NCBI GenBank assembly: GCA_023399465.1 | Contig: JAEWPB010000122.1 | Span: 1-45,770, forward strand | Reading direction: 5' to 3' | Source of the DNA: Pseudomonadota bacterium | GTDB taxonomy: Bacteria > Pseudomonadota > Alphaproteobacteria > Rhizobiales > Rhizobiaceae | Length of the DNA stretch: 45,770 bases | In this document: positions 17,036-23,759 of the stretch, piece by piece | How positions within the stretch are numbered: the first letter of the stretch is position 1 | Layout: each line of letters starts with the position of its first letter | The notes under the pieces: generated by a model | The model's input: only the letters and a program-made list of their open reading frames with translations | Database searches by the model: none | Told to the model about the DNA's origin: nothing | Made by a program: the position numbers and the translations under genes

Positions 17036-17346
17036 CCGATCGTCTCTTGCCTGCTCCGGCGATCGTCAGACGCCATTTCCGGAGGCCCGGACAGCGCCAA
17101 AAAAGAAACCCGCCGAAGCGGGTTTAGGGACTGGAGATGCCCATGGGGGGCCAGAGGGGGCATATCAAGAACCGCACCGATATAGTAGCAATTCAAAATC
17201 TACTGGATATTGCAAATACTTACCCGTAAAAACTGATCAAACCTGCCTTTTGCACTCAAGACTAGAGGCGCAAATCCACTCCGCCACAATCGATTGGGGA
17301 ATTGCGTCCCTCCGCAAATGGACAGGGTGCTGCTCCAGTTGGCCAA
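17036..17346. other. Gene-free gap holding a candidate small RNA
   Basis: This 311-base stretch has no supported protein gene. It is richer in A+T around 17165-17260 than its neighbours. Its left part carries a minus-strand terminator and an upstream hairpin, described as a candidate small RNA. Confidence 0.5.
17099..17173 (-). ncRNA. Candidate trans-acting small RNA
   Basis: Read on the minus strand, the segment ends in a textbook terminator: an 8-bp stem (AAACCCGC / GCGGGTTT, 17125-17106) closed by a C-TTCG-G tetraloop and followed by C and six Ts (17104-17099). Before it, ATGCCC / GGGCAT (17163-17158 with 17142-17137) forms a second hairpin whose loop is CCTCTGGCCCCCCAT, rich in anti-Shine-Dalgarno sequence. 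A CTATAT box at 17185-17180, the rhizobial -10 consensus, would start a transcript near 17173, giving about 75 nt. The -35 match is poor. It could instead be the 3' tail of the minus-strand gene ending at 17347. Confidence 0.5.
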
Positions 17347-17697
17347 TCAGGAGATAGTGGCGCTGTTCGTCAGGCGTCCCCGAGAGCGCGACCGGGTCCT
17401 GCTGGCCAGACGCTCCGAAGCTTCCTTGATCTCGGCCGCGGTAAACAGCGTCCGGAATTCCGGCCGCAGCATCATCGCCTCCATCGACAGTTCCGGCTTT
17501 CCGATATCGAGGAGACGCTCGAGCCCGGTCGTGCCCGGCTGGAACACAAGCGCCTTGGCGGCCTTCACGCCACCGTTCAACACCACCGCCCGTCGCAGCA
17601 GATTGGGACGGAAGCCGAATTTCGCACAGTGATCGTAGAGCGCCAGCAATTCCGCGTGAAACCGCTTGTCGGCGCTGTCGTTATGGCCAGGTCTCAA
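17347..17697 (-). CDS. Conserved alphaproteobacterial hypothetical protein
   Basis: A 116-residue protein that I recognise only as a conserved unknown: GHNDS near the start, HAELLALYDHCAKFGFRP, and LLDIGKPELSMEAMMLRPEFRTLFT resemble a short family seen in many alphaproteobacteria. The C-terminus (ASRTRSRSRGRLTNSATIS) is basic and unlike the rest, so the end may be altered by a frameshift. The start is TTG, overlapping the upstream gene's stop in TTGA (minus strand), which suggests coupling. Function unknown. Confidence 0.65.
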   Translation of the reverse strand: MRPGHNDSADKRFHAELLALYDHCAKFGFRPNLLRRAVVLNGGVKAAKALVFQPGTTGLERLLDIGKPELSMEAMMLRPEFRTLFTAAEIKEASERLASRTRSRSRGRLTNSATIS

Positions 17698-17957
17698 TGC
17701 AGATAACTCGAAGGTGCGTCGGAGAAGGATTCGATACCGTCTCGCTGGATGGTCGCCAGGAACTCTTCGTAGGCGGCGCGGTCGGTCGGGAACGTTCCCT
17801 CCCAGATCGTCGATACCCCTTGGTCGTCCACGACCTCAAGCGCCCAGCCGTCATCGCTACCGGCGGCACGATAGATGTCGATATAGACAACGACACCGTC
17901 CTCAGTGAACTCGCCGGAGAAATCGGAGTGTTCGCGCATGTTTTCGATTTCAGTCAT
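17694..17957 (-). CDS. Small acidic hypothetical protein
   Basis: An 87-residue acidic protein (TEIENMREHSDFSGEF, then VDIYRAAGSDDGWALEVVD and a C-terminal FLATIQRDGIESF segment). No cysteines, membrane helix or known motif. The ATG at 17957 has no ribosome binding site, but TATAGT at 17970-17965 ends 7 bases before it, so the message may be leaderless. The stop overlaps the TTG start of the next gene. It is probably cotranscribed with that gene; function unknown. Confidence 0.65.
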   Translation of the reverse strand: MTEIENMREHSDFSGEFTEDGVVVYIDIYRAAGSDDGWALEVVDDQGVSTIWEGTFPTDRAAYEEFLATIQRDGIESFSDAPSSYLH

Positions 17958-18152
17958 GGTGGGCACTATAACTGGTCCGTGCTTCAACCGGAAGGGCACA
18001 CACCACGGTTCCGGGCCTGAATCCCGGGTGTAGTTCCGTAAGGGCGACAAAAACGCACAGCTGCTCCGAAGCGCTTCGATTCCGCGAACCTGCCACAACT
18101 CCGACCACGTCCTAGCCTAAAGTCGTACGCATCATATCTTCGGAGAATGGTG

Positions 18153-18341
18153 ATGAAGCATACTCTCGAGCAGCAGCAGGTTCGGGTCCTGGACTCGAAA
18201 GAGGTTTATGACGTCCTGGAATACTGCGAACGCAACGATCTGGACATGCATGAGGCGCGTAAGCTCACTCATCTGTTCGGGCGCTTCGCTACCCGCCACG
18301 AACTGGCGATGAACGCACCACAGAAGCCAAAGCATCGATAA
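18153..18341 (+). CDS. Short helical hypothetical protein
   Basis: A 62-residue protein, mostly predicted helix, with RVLDSKEVYDVLEYCERNDL followed by a leucine/histidine helix (ARKLTHLFGRFATRHEL) and a basic tail (PQKPKHR). The spacing of aromatic and hydrophobic residues faintly resembles the small DUF3606 proteins, but this is weak. GGAGA lies 6 bases before the ATG at 18153, which is therefore preferred to the ATG at 18147. Function unknown. Confidence 0.6.
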   Translation: MKHTLEQQQVRVLDSKEVYDVLEYCERNDLDMHEARKLTHLFGRFATRHELAMNAPQKPKHR

Positions 18342-18430
18342 GCGACGGGCATGTCCGCCGAATGCTTAATCCGCGGGAACTCCGGCGCGACTTTTGCATT
18401 TCGTCCGTGGAGACCACAAAGGAGGTAGCT

Positions 18431-18739
18431 ATGGCCGACATCGAGATCAATCTCCCCGCCCAGATCCGCGAGTTGCAGGGGCAGATTGCCGAAATGCGCG
18501 AATCTCTGAAAGGGCGCGGCACGGAAGCAGCCGACGCAGTCCGCGACAAGGCCCAATCCGCGGTCGACTACACCCGCAGCGAGGCAGGACGGGCCCTCGA
18601 TCTCGCGCGGGAAAATCCGACGACCACCGCCGTGTCCTTGCTCACCATCGGTCTTCTCTGCGGGTTGATTGGTTACGCCATCGGCGTCGCGACAGCACAA
18701 TCGTCACCCGCGTTCGGGCACCGCCGCCATTGGCATTGA
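18431..18739 (+). CDS. DUF883/YqjD-like inner-membrane protein
   Basis: A 102-residue protein: an amphipathic, charged N-terminal helix region (about 8-60, IRELQGQIAEMRESLKGR and later DKAQSAVDYTRSEAGRALDL), one C-terminal membrane helix (about 65-88) rich in glycine and leucine, and a histidine-rich end (GHRRHWH). This is the layout of ElaB/YqjD tail-anchored proteins, some of which bind ribosomes in stationary phase in E. coli. AAAGGAGGT, a full Shine-Dalgarno, lies 4-6 bases before the ATG. Likely a stress or stationary-phase protein (inference). Confidence 0.8.
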   Translation: MADIEINLPAQIRELQGQIAEMRESLKGRGTEAADAVRDKAQSAVDYTRSEAGRALDLARENPTTTAVSLLTIGLLCGLIGYAIGVATAQSSPAFGHRRHWH

Positions 18740-18758
18740 TGAGATCTGGATTTCCAGC

Positions 18759-18793
18759 ATTACGGCGCCATACTCTGCGTATGGCGCCGTAAT
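18759..18793. terminator. Perfect 15-bp inverted repeat after the DUF883-like gene
   Basis: ATTACGGCGCCATAC and its exact reverse complement flank a 5-base loop (TCTGC), 20 bases after the stop. On the plus strand only CTTTGTG follows, so the T tract is poor, but the stem is very stable. It also stands between convergent genes and can shield both. Confidence 0.6.
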
Positions 18794-18840
18794 CTTTGTG
18801 CGCAAGACAACCTGTAGCGATCGTCATGGTGGCGGATTCG

Positions 18841-18942
18841 CTATAGCCGCTCCCAGGAGGCCTGGGCGACCGCAATAATCAGCGGCGATGCAATCAGCAA
18901 CGCGACCGCGCCCAGCAATCCGATCTTTGCGAGAACATGCAT
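18841..18942 (-). CDS. 33-residue single-helix membrane peptide
   Basis: A very short gene: MHVLAKIGLLGAVALLIASP, then LIIAVAQASWERL. Residues 3-27 form one hydrophobic helix; the end is charged. AGGAGG lies 5 bases before the ATG, a near-perfect ribosome binding site, which makes chance unlikely. It starts 25 bases after the stop of the 64-residue minus-strand gene that also has a strong site, so the two form a short operon. Function unknown; such peptides often bind and modulate a larger membrane protein or respond to envelope stress. Confidence 0.65.
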   Translation of the reverse strand: MHVLAKIGLLGAVALLIASPLIIAVAQASWERL

Positions 18943-18967
18943 TTCCGCCTCCTGTGCAACGGGCGCT

Positions 18968-19162
18968 TCAATGAAATGTCTCCGGCATCACGCCAATCTT
19001 GGCATGACCCTCTTCGTCGATTTCCTTGACTGCAATGCGAAAGCCCATTTCCTGAGCCCGGCACAGCATATGCGTGCTCAAAATGTCCTGAAGGTTGGCG
19101 TATCCGTACTCGGCTTCGAATGCCCTGCAAGCGTCTATGAGTTCTTCAACCGTCGTACGCAT
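18968..19162 (-). CDS. DUF982-like small protein
   Basis: A 64-residue protein (MRTTVEELIDACRAFEAEYG, then a CRAQEMGFRIAVKEID core and an EGHAKIGVMPETFH end). The size, the helical start and the mixed end recall small rhizobial DUF982-type proteins, but the match is from memory and weak. AGGAGGG lies 5-6 bases before the ATG at 19162, a strong reason to take this start over upstream ones. It leads a two-gene unit with the 33-residue membrane peptide. Confidence 0.65.
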   Translation of the reverse strand: MRTTVEELIDACRAFEAEYGYANLQDILSTHMLCRAQEMGFRIAVKEIDEEGHAKIGVMPETFH

Positions 19163-19317
19163 GGTGCCCTCCTGTGAAACACCTGCGACCCGCCACGTGA
19201 TGCGGCGGGCACTGACCTGTCCAGAATAACTTCGGCAAGCGGCAAAAGTTTCAGCATGGCTGAGAAAATAGGCGGTGGCTCTCAGACGTCGCCATGCGCC
19301 GACAACACGAAACCGCA

Positions 19318-19337
19318 CTGCCGGCGACAACCGGCAG
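19318..19337 (-). terminator. Hairpin downstream of tRNA-Pro
   Basis: CTGCCGG / CCGGCAG, a 7-bp perfect stem with a 6-base loop, lies about 50 bases beyond the 3' end of tRNA-Pro. The tract after it on the minus strand (TGCGGTTTC) is only weakly T-rich, so terminator function is uncertain. Confidence 0.35.
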
Positions 19338-19388
19338 GTTTCATGAAACTGAACTATTTGAAAACTGGGGTTAAGTTCAAGAAATAAA

Positions 19389-19465
<77 letters not shown>

Positions 19466-19487
19466 ACCTGCCTAAAAGGCTTGTTTC

Positions 19488-19516
19488 GTTTATTGTTTCG
19501 TCCCCGCAGATGCAAG
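19488..19516 (-). promoter_or_regulatory. Candidate promoter of tRNA-Pro
   Basis: On the minus strand CTTGCA (19516-19511) and ATAAAC (19493-19488) are 17 bases apart. Transcription would begin near 19481, about 16 bases before the mature tRNA end. The -35 box fits the rhizobial CTTGAC consensus at five of six positions; the -10 box is weaker. Confidence 0.45.
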
Positions 19517-20054
19517 CGCAAAATGCGGAAGCCGGAATAAAAATGACGCGCCGACGTGGAAAACTCGCGCAAATCCGACGAAAGCGTCCAGGCCTGCCGC
19601 TTTCGCTCAAAAGCACCGTGTTATCGTCTGGGACAGCGCGCGAAGTTCAACGGCAACCACTGCGCGACTGCTTGCCGGTGGTGGTTTTCCCGCGAAGCCT
19701 GGCTGTCGCCATCAGCCCGAAAATCATCCGAAAGGCGTAGTTGGGCGCTTCCCGTAACGAAAGCGTTATCTGCCGATATCGATATTTTACCACCGCACTA
19801 AACAAGAACATCCTCCATAAAACATTGAAAAATATCTCGACATTACAACTGCATAGCCAATCTATACAGCAACGTCTTCGGTTGAGACATTTGCAGCACG
19901 CATAATCACCACCACATTTTAATCAATTTATTAAGAGATCCTGTTTTTGAACTGGGTTCTCGCCGGCGATGGCCTTTTCATCGCGACGCGACGGAAGCTG
20001 ACAGTTCTGACCAGAAACTCTTGGTTCCACCACTTTAGCGTCTGGGAGATGACC
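19517..20054. other. A+T-richer intergenic stretch without a supported gene
   Basis: No frame here has both a ribosome binding site and a protein-like sequence. The segment 19770-19950 is clearly richer in A+T than the rest of the window, which suggests promoter or transferred DNA. Two copies of ACGAAAGCGT occur (near 19578 and 19757), each inside a short inverted repeat. A promoter for the exported-protein gene at 20055 should lie near its right end. Confidence 0.45.
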
Positions 20055-20441
20055 ATGCGCTCGATAGTCCCTCACATTGCAGTCGCTTTCCTCACCCTCG
20101 CCGTAAGCACAACGGCGGGATATTCGGCCGACCGAGAACGCGGCGGTCGAGATCGCGGTAATGCGCAAAGCAGCGCCAGTGACTCCGCCACCCGATCATC
20201 AGCAGCCGCCTCCGAACGAGCGACCCCTCCTCGACATAATCGGAGCCACAGTGCCCAGAGCGGCTGCTGCCGTCACAGTCACTTCCATCACCGTCGGGAC
20301 ATCAATCCCGGCACCCATATTCCTACTGGTGCACGGGATAATAGCCGCCCCGATCCTGACTGCCGGATCCCGACCTACAATGGCGGCTGCCTGGCTCGCT
20401 GGACACCTTTTATCTACGCCCCGATGGACTACCCGCAATAG
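20055..20441 (+). CDS. Small exported hypothetical protein
   Basis: A 128-residue protein with a signal peptide (MRSIVPHIAVAFLTLAVSTTAGYSA, cleavage likely after residue 25), then an R/S-rich disordered part (RGGRDRGNAQSSASDSATRS) and a His/Cys/Pro-rich end (CCRHSHFHHRRDIN, later CRIPTYNGGCLARW). GGGAG lies 6 bases before the ATG at 20055. Four cysteines suggest disulfides after export. A second frame overlaps the 3' half (20161-20499), so a frameshift inside the gene is possible. Function unknown. Confidence 0.55.
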   Translation: MRSIVPHIAVAFLTLAVSTTAGYSADRERGGRDRGNAQSSASDSATRSSAAASERATPPRHNRSHSAQSGCCRHSHFHHRRDINPGTHIPTGARDNSRPDPDCRIPTYNGGCLARWTPFIYAPMDYPQ

Positions 20442-20476
20442 AGCACAAACAGGCACGCGTATCGCATCGGACACAA

Positions 20477-20518
20477 GCTCACGCGGACCCCGCGCATGAA
20501 CAAGCGGGGGGCGTGAGC
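20477..20518. terminator. Strong two-part hairpin after the exported-protein gene
   Basis: GCTCACGC / GCGTGAGC (8 bp, outer) encloses CCCCGC / GCGGGG (6 bp, inner) with a 10-base loop. It lies 35 bases after the stop codon. No T tract follows, so it may act as an mRNA 3' stabiliser or a Rho-assisted terminator. Confidence 0.5.
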
Positions 20519-20716
20519 GTTCGTCTGCGGTCGTGACCGGCGGTCATCCGAATCCTCCCAGCACCTGTCCCCGGCGCACCCCTTTTGATGTCGGCCTGCG
20601 GATTTAATTTGCCCGCGCGCTATTTCCGAACATTGAAATATTCATGGCGCGGCCAATATGTCGTATCCGCAATCTCCCTGAAAAATGACTGTCATAGCAC
20701 CTAGAAGGAGCCGATC

Positions 20717-21061
20717 ATGAAACGATTCTTCGCAGCAGCAATCGTCGCCGGCATCTCGCTCACCTCGTTCGCGAGCATCAGCTATGCCGATCCGTTCATC
20801 ATGTCACCGGGCATAGACAGGGCGATCCGCGAATTCCACGGCACAAATATACGCATCGAAAGATTGAAGCCTTCCGAACGGGGCGACATTCCCGAAGAGG
20901 CTGCGGCATTCAAGAAATCCGAAGAATACCGCAAGCTGCAGGAGGCAATCCGGTCCAACAAGACACTGATGGAGCAACTCACGGCCCAGAATGTGGAAGT
21001 GGAGAACATCGTCAGCGCCGAAGCCGCAATGAGCGGCGGCCTGATCCTGCGCGAATACTGA
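20717..21061 (+). CDS. Exported hypothetical protein
   Basis: A 114-residue protein with a clear signal peptide (MKRFFAAAIVAGISLTSFAS then ISYA, cleavage after residue 24). The mature part is helical and charged (ERLKPSERGDIPEEAAAF, KKSEEYRKLQEAIRSNKTLM) and carries no cysteines. AAGGAG lies 6-7 bases before the ATG. It resembles small periplasmic helical proteins of rhizobia but I recognise no family. The neighbours are another exported protein and the RTX protein, so this stretch is enriched in exported products. Confidence 0.75.
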   Translation: MKRFFAAAIVAGISLTSFASISYADPFIMSPGIDRAIREFHGTNIRIERLKPSERGDIPEEAAAFKKSEEYRKLQEAIRSNKTLMEQLTAQNVEVENIVSAEAAMSGGLILREY

Positions 21062-21171
21062 GCATCGCAGGGCTGAGCCATCGCAGTGTAGTGTCCGTAG
21101 AACCTGCGTTAACGGGCAGGATGCAAGGCTCCGCCAATTGGCAACAGGCTGTTGTCTCTCTCGGTTAGGTG

Positions 21172-21214
21172 CCGAGGCAGATCATTTCGCCGGTCGTTCC
21201 GGCCCCTGCCTCGG
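21172..21214. other. Nested hairpin in the leader of the RTX gene
   Basis: CCGAGGCAG (21172-21180) pairs with CTGCCTCGG (21206-21214), enclosing GCCGG / CCGGC (21189-21193 with 21199-21203) and a 5-base loop. It is 136 bases before the RTX start codon and 110 bases after the previous stop codon. It could end the upstream transcript or fold the 5' leader of the RTX message. Confidence 0.4.
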
Positions 21215-21350
21215 GCATTCGATTATGTAGCAATCCCCCAAATGTTCCCCTTGAGAAGACAAGAGGCAACTGCGCGGGCGAATTTATTTCATGCTATTCT
21301 AATATTCCAACAGGAAACCGCTTACGTCGGTAAAACGGGGAGTAGGAGAT

Positions 21351-22586
21351 ATGGCGACGTATCGTATTTCAGCCAATACGACTACGGGTACGAACATGCG
21401 GGCCGACAATGACGTGTGGATCGTCAATCCCAACGTCACCGTCAGCGTGTCGACTGACGATGCATTTTTCGGAGGCAAGGAATTCACCGGCAACGAGATC
21501 CGCGTCAACGGTACGGTCGAGGCCACCGGCTCGTTCTACGCGTTCAGCATGCTGGGCAGAGGAACCAAAGTCGACATCAACGCCACCGGCGAGGTCACGG
21601 CCGACGGCACCGCCCTGTGGATGCGGGCCCGCGGCGCCAACATCATCAACAGCGGCTCGATCGAAGGCGGCAATTTTGCCGTGCGCGTCGAAGAATTCAA
21701 TTCCGAACTGAGCAATGAGGGGACCATTACGTCAGCCAACACAGCAGTCCGCTTCAGCGGTACCAACAACGAAGTGGAAAACAGCGGTACCATTACCGGC
21801 AAGGTCGGCGTGACCTCGCAGGGCCTTGCACGCGAGACCTTCGAACTTACCAATAGCGGCACCCTTACCGGCACCAAATACGCCTTTGTCGGTTCGGATG
21901 CCAAGGAAACCGTTTCCAACAGCGGGACGATCAATGGCGACGTCTATCTGCGCGCCGGCGACGACGTGTTCGCGTTCCGCGGCGGCACCGTCACCGGCAC
22001 CGTCTATGGCGGCAATGGCGACGACACCTACCGGATCGGCAAGGCCGGCCTGACCATCAACGAAGTCACTGCCGGCGGCACCGACAAGGTCGTCGCCACC
22101 ATTGCCTACACGCTTGGTGCATTCCTCGAAGATCTTCAGTTGAACGGCAACAAGGCCATCGACGGCACGGGCAACAATCTCCAGAACGCCATCGCCGGCA
22201 ATGCCGGCGCCAACGTGCTGAGCGGCCTCGCCGGCAACGACGCCCTCACCGGCGCCGGCGGGGCCGATCAGTTGCTCGGCGGCAACGGCAACGACAAGCT
22301 CAATGGCGGGGCCGGAAACGACGCTCTCACCGGCGGCGCATCACGCGACACCTTCATATTCGCCGCCAATGCCGGTCAGGACAGGGTCACGGACTTTACC
22401 GCGACAGGCGCCTCGCGCGACGTCGTCGACGTCAGCACCGTTGCCGCGATCGTCAGCTTCCAGGACCTCCAGGCCAATCATATGGACCAGGTCGGCGCCG
22501 ACGTGGTCATCACCTATGCCGGCTCGAAGATCACCCTGGAGGATGTCACCCTTGGCGACCTGACGGCCAGCAATTTCCTGATCTGA
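21351..22586 (+). CDS. RTX calcium-binding secreted protein
   Basis: A 411-residue protein without a signal peptide. The N-terminal half (about 45-195) carries repeating NSGTITG / NSGSIEGG / NSGTLTG units that suggest a right-handed beta-helix. RTX nonapeptide-type repeats follow in two blocks: RAGDDVFAF and GGNGDDTYR (201-228), then LSGLAGNDALTG, LLGGNGNDKLNGG, AGNDALTGG (290-329). The C-terminal segment (TFIFAANAGQDRVTDF and on) is that of type I secretion substrates. No ABC/MFP exporter is nearby, so a trans-acting PrsDE-like system is presumed. AGGAGAT precedes the ATG. A surface or matrix adhesin role is inference. Confidence 0.9.
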   Translation: MATYRISANTTTGTNMRADNDVWIVNPNVTVSVSTDDAFFGGKEFTGNEIRVNGTVEATGSFYAFSMLGRGTKVDINATGEVTADGTALWMRARGANIINSGSIEGGNFAVRVEEFNSELSNEGTITSANTAVRFSGTNNEVENSGTITGKVGVTSQGLARETFELTNSGTLTGTKYAFVGSDAKETVSNSGTINGDVYLRAGDDVFAFRGGTVTGTVYGGNGDDTYRIGKAGLTINEVTAGGTDKVVATIAYTLGAFLEDLQLNGNKAIDGTGNNLQNAIAGNAGANVLSGLAGNDALTGAGGADQLLGGNGNDKLNGGAGNDALTGGASRDTFIFAANAGQDRVTDFTATGASRDVVDVSTVAAIVSFQDLQANHMDQVGADVVITYAGSKITLEDVTLGDLTASNFLI

Positions 22587-22642
22587 AGTTGCAGCGTCGC
22601 CTCGCCCGGTCCCATCCGGATACGGGGACAGCGCCCGCCCTG

Positions 22643-23176
22643 TTACCGGACCTGATCGAGCAATCGCTTGCATTCCAGGAGGTCATAAAGCGCCTCCTGG
22701 AGCAAGGCGCGGTCCTCCTTGCTGACGCTGGCCTTGCCGATGGACACCTCGGGCGTTTCGTCATCACCGCTGCCAAAGCCGAAGAAACGCCGGCTCACCG
22801 GCGCCTTGGCGCGACCGACGATCTGATCCTCATCGGGATTGGGAGCTTTGGGCTCGACCGGTGCATCGTCGCTTGCCGCAGCCAGCGCCTCGACGGTCGC
22901 CAGATCGCCGGTGGCGATCGCAGCGACGAACTTGTTGCCGTTGGTCTTGAGAAGCTTCTGGACGCCCTTGATCGTATAGCCATGATCGTAGAGCAGATGG
23001 CGAATGCCCTTCAGGAGATCGACGTCCTCGGGACGATAGTAGCGCCGGCCGCCGCCGCGCTTCATCGGCTTTATCTGCGGAAAACGCGTTTCCCAGAAGC
23101 GCAAGACATGCTGGGGCAGATCAAGATCATCCGCGACTTCGCTAATGGTGCGAAAGGCATCCGGGCTCTTGTCCAA
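22643..23176 (-). CDS. MerR-family transcriptional regulator
   Basis: A 177-residue protein with an N-terminal MerR winged helix (about 5-75: TISEVADDLDLPQHVLRFWE and KRGGGRRYYRPEDVDLLKGI) and a C-terminal helix (ALLQEALYDLLECKRLLDQV). The middle is acidic and proline-rich and probably flexible. I take the TTG at 23176 because AGGGG lies 8 bases before it and the protein then starts MDKSPDAFRTISE; an ATG at 23227 adds 17 residues. Position behind ihfA is conserved in rhizobia. The ligand and targets are unknown. Confidence 0.88.
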   Translation of the reverse strand: MDKSPDAFRTISEVADDLDLPQHVLRFWETRFPQIKPMKRGGGRRYYRPEDVDLLKGIRHLLYDHGYTIKGVQKLLKTNGNKFVAAIATGDLATVEALAAASDDAPVEPKAPNPDEDQIVGRAKAPVSRRFFGFGSGDDETPEVSIGKASVSKEDRALLQEALYDLLECKRLLDQVR

Positions 23177-23309
23177 ATTCCGTACCCCTACATGTAAGTC
23201 CGCCAAAACGACGGGATGACGAATCATCCTTATTTCAACGGTTCAAACCGGAACTTTCAAGATTCCTGCAATCTTGACAACAGGTTTCGAAAACCCGTGC
23301 CGGCATCGA

Positions 23310-23648
23310 TCAGGGTGTCGGGCTTGCCGCCTTCTGCTTGATCTTGCGGGTGGCGTGCGCCTTCAGGATCCGCTGCTTCAGCACGTTCGACGCCTTGAAC
23401 GTCATCACCCGGCGGGGCGAAATCGGCACTTCCTCGCCGGTCTTCGGGTTACGCCCGATACGCTCGTTCTTGTCACGCACCTGAAAGGTGGCGAAGGAGG
23501 ACAGTTTCACCGTTTCGCCGCGAACGATCGCATTGCAGATCTCGTCGATGACGGTTTCGACAAGCTCGGCGGACTCAGTCCGCGAAAGCCCGACTTTCCG
23601 GAATACCGATTCAGCCAAATCCGCGCGCGTAACTGTTTTTCCGGTCAT
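23310..23648 (-). CDS. ihfA: Integration host factor subunit alpha
   Basis: A 112-residue DNA-bending protein of the HU/IHF family. Typical blocks: VTRADLAESVFRKVGLSRTE, the VKLSSFATFQVRDKNERIGR region and the DNA-contacting arm NPKTGEEVPISPRRVMTFKAS. It dimerises with IhfB and bends DNA in recombination, replication and transcription. The C-terminal tail (KAHATRKIKQKAASPTP) is longer and more basic than in E. coli IhfA, as usual in alphaproteobacteria. Lies between fabH and the merR-type gene on the same strand. Confidence 0.95.
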   Translation of the reverse strand: MTGKTVTRADLAESVFRKVGLSRTESAELVETVIDEICNAIVRGETVKLSSFATFQVRDKNERIGRNPKTGEEVPISPRRVMTFKASNVLKQRILKAHATRKIKQKAASPTP

Positions 23649-23759
23649 CGTCCCCGCCCGAGCTCGAATTGATTTTTATAGAACGTGCAAAAAAGACTAT
23701 TGCCCTTGCGGGCAACGGTCAAGCTCTTGTTTGAAGGCAGATATTCGCCTTTTTGGCAT

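Noticed and set aside
17255..17285. 3' remnant of a tRNA-Ser
   Set aside because: GGCGCAAATCCACTCCGCCAC loosely resembles a T-arm and acceptor end, but there is no 5' half, and the T loop is not canonical (GCAAATC instead of TTCGAATC).
19257..19386. 43-codon plus-strand frame ending in KFKK
   Set aside because: No ribosome binding site, and the sequence looks random; it abuts tRNA-Pro.
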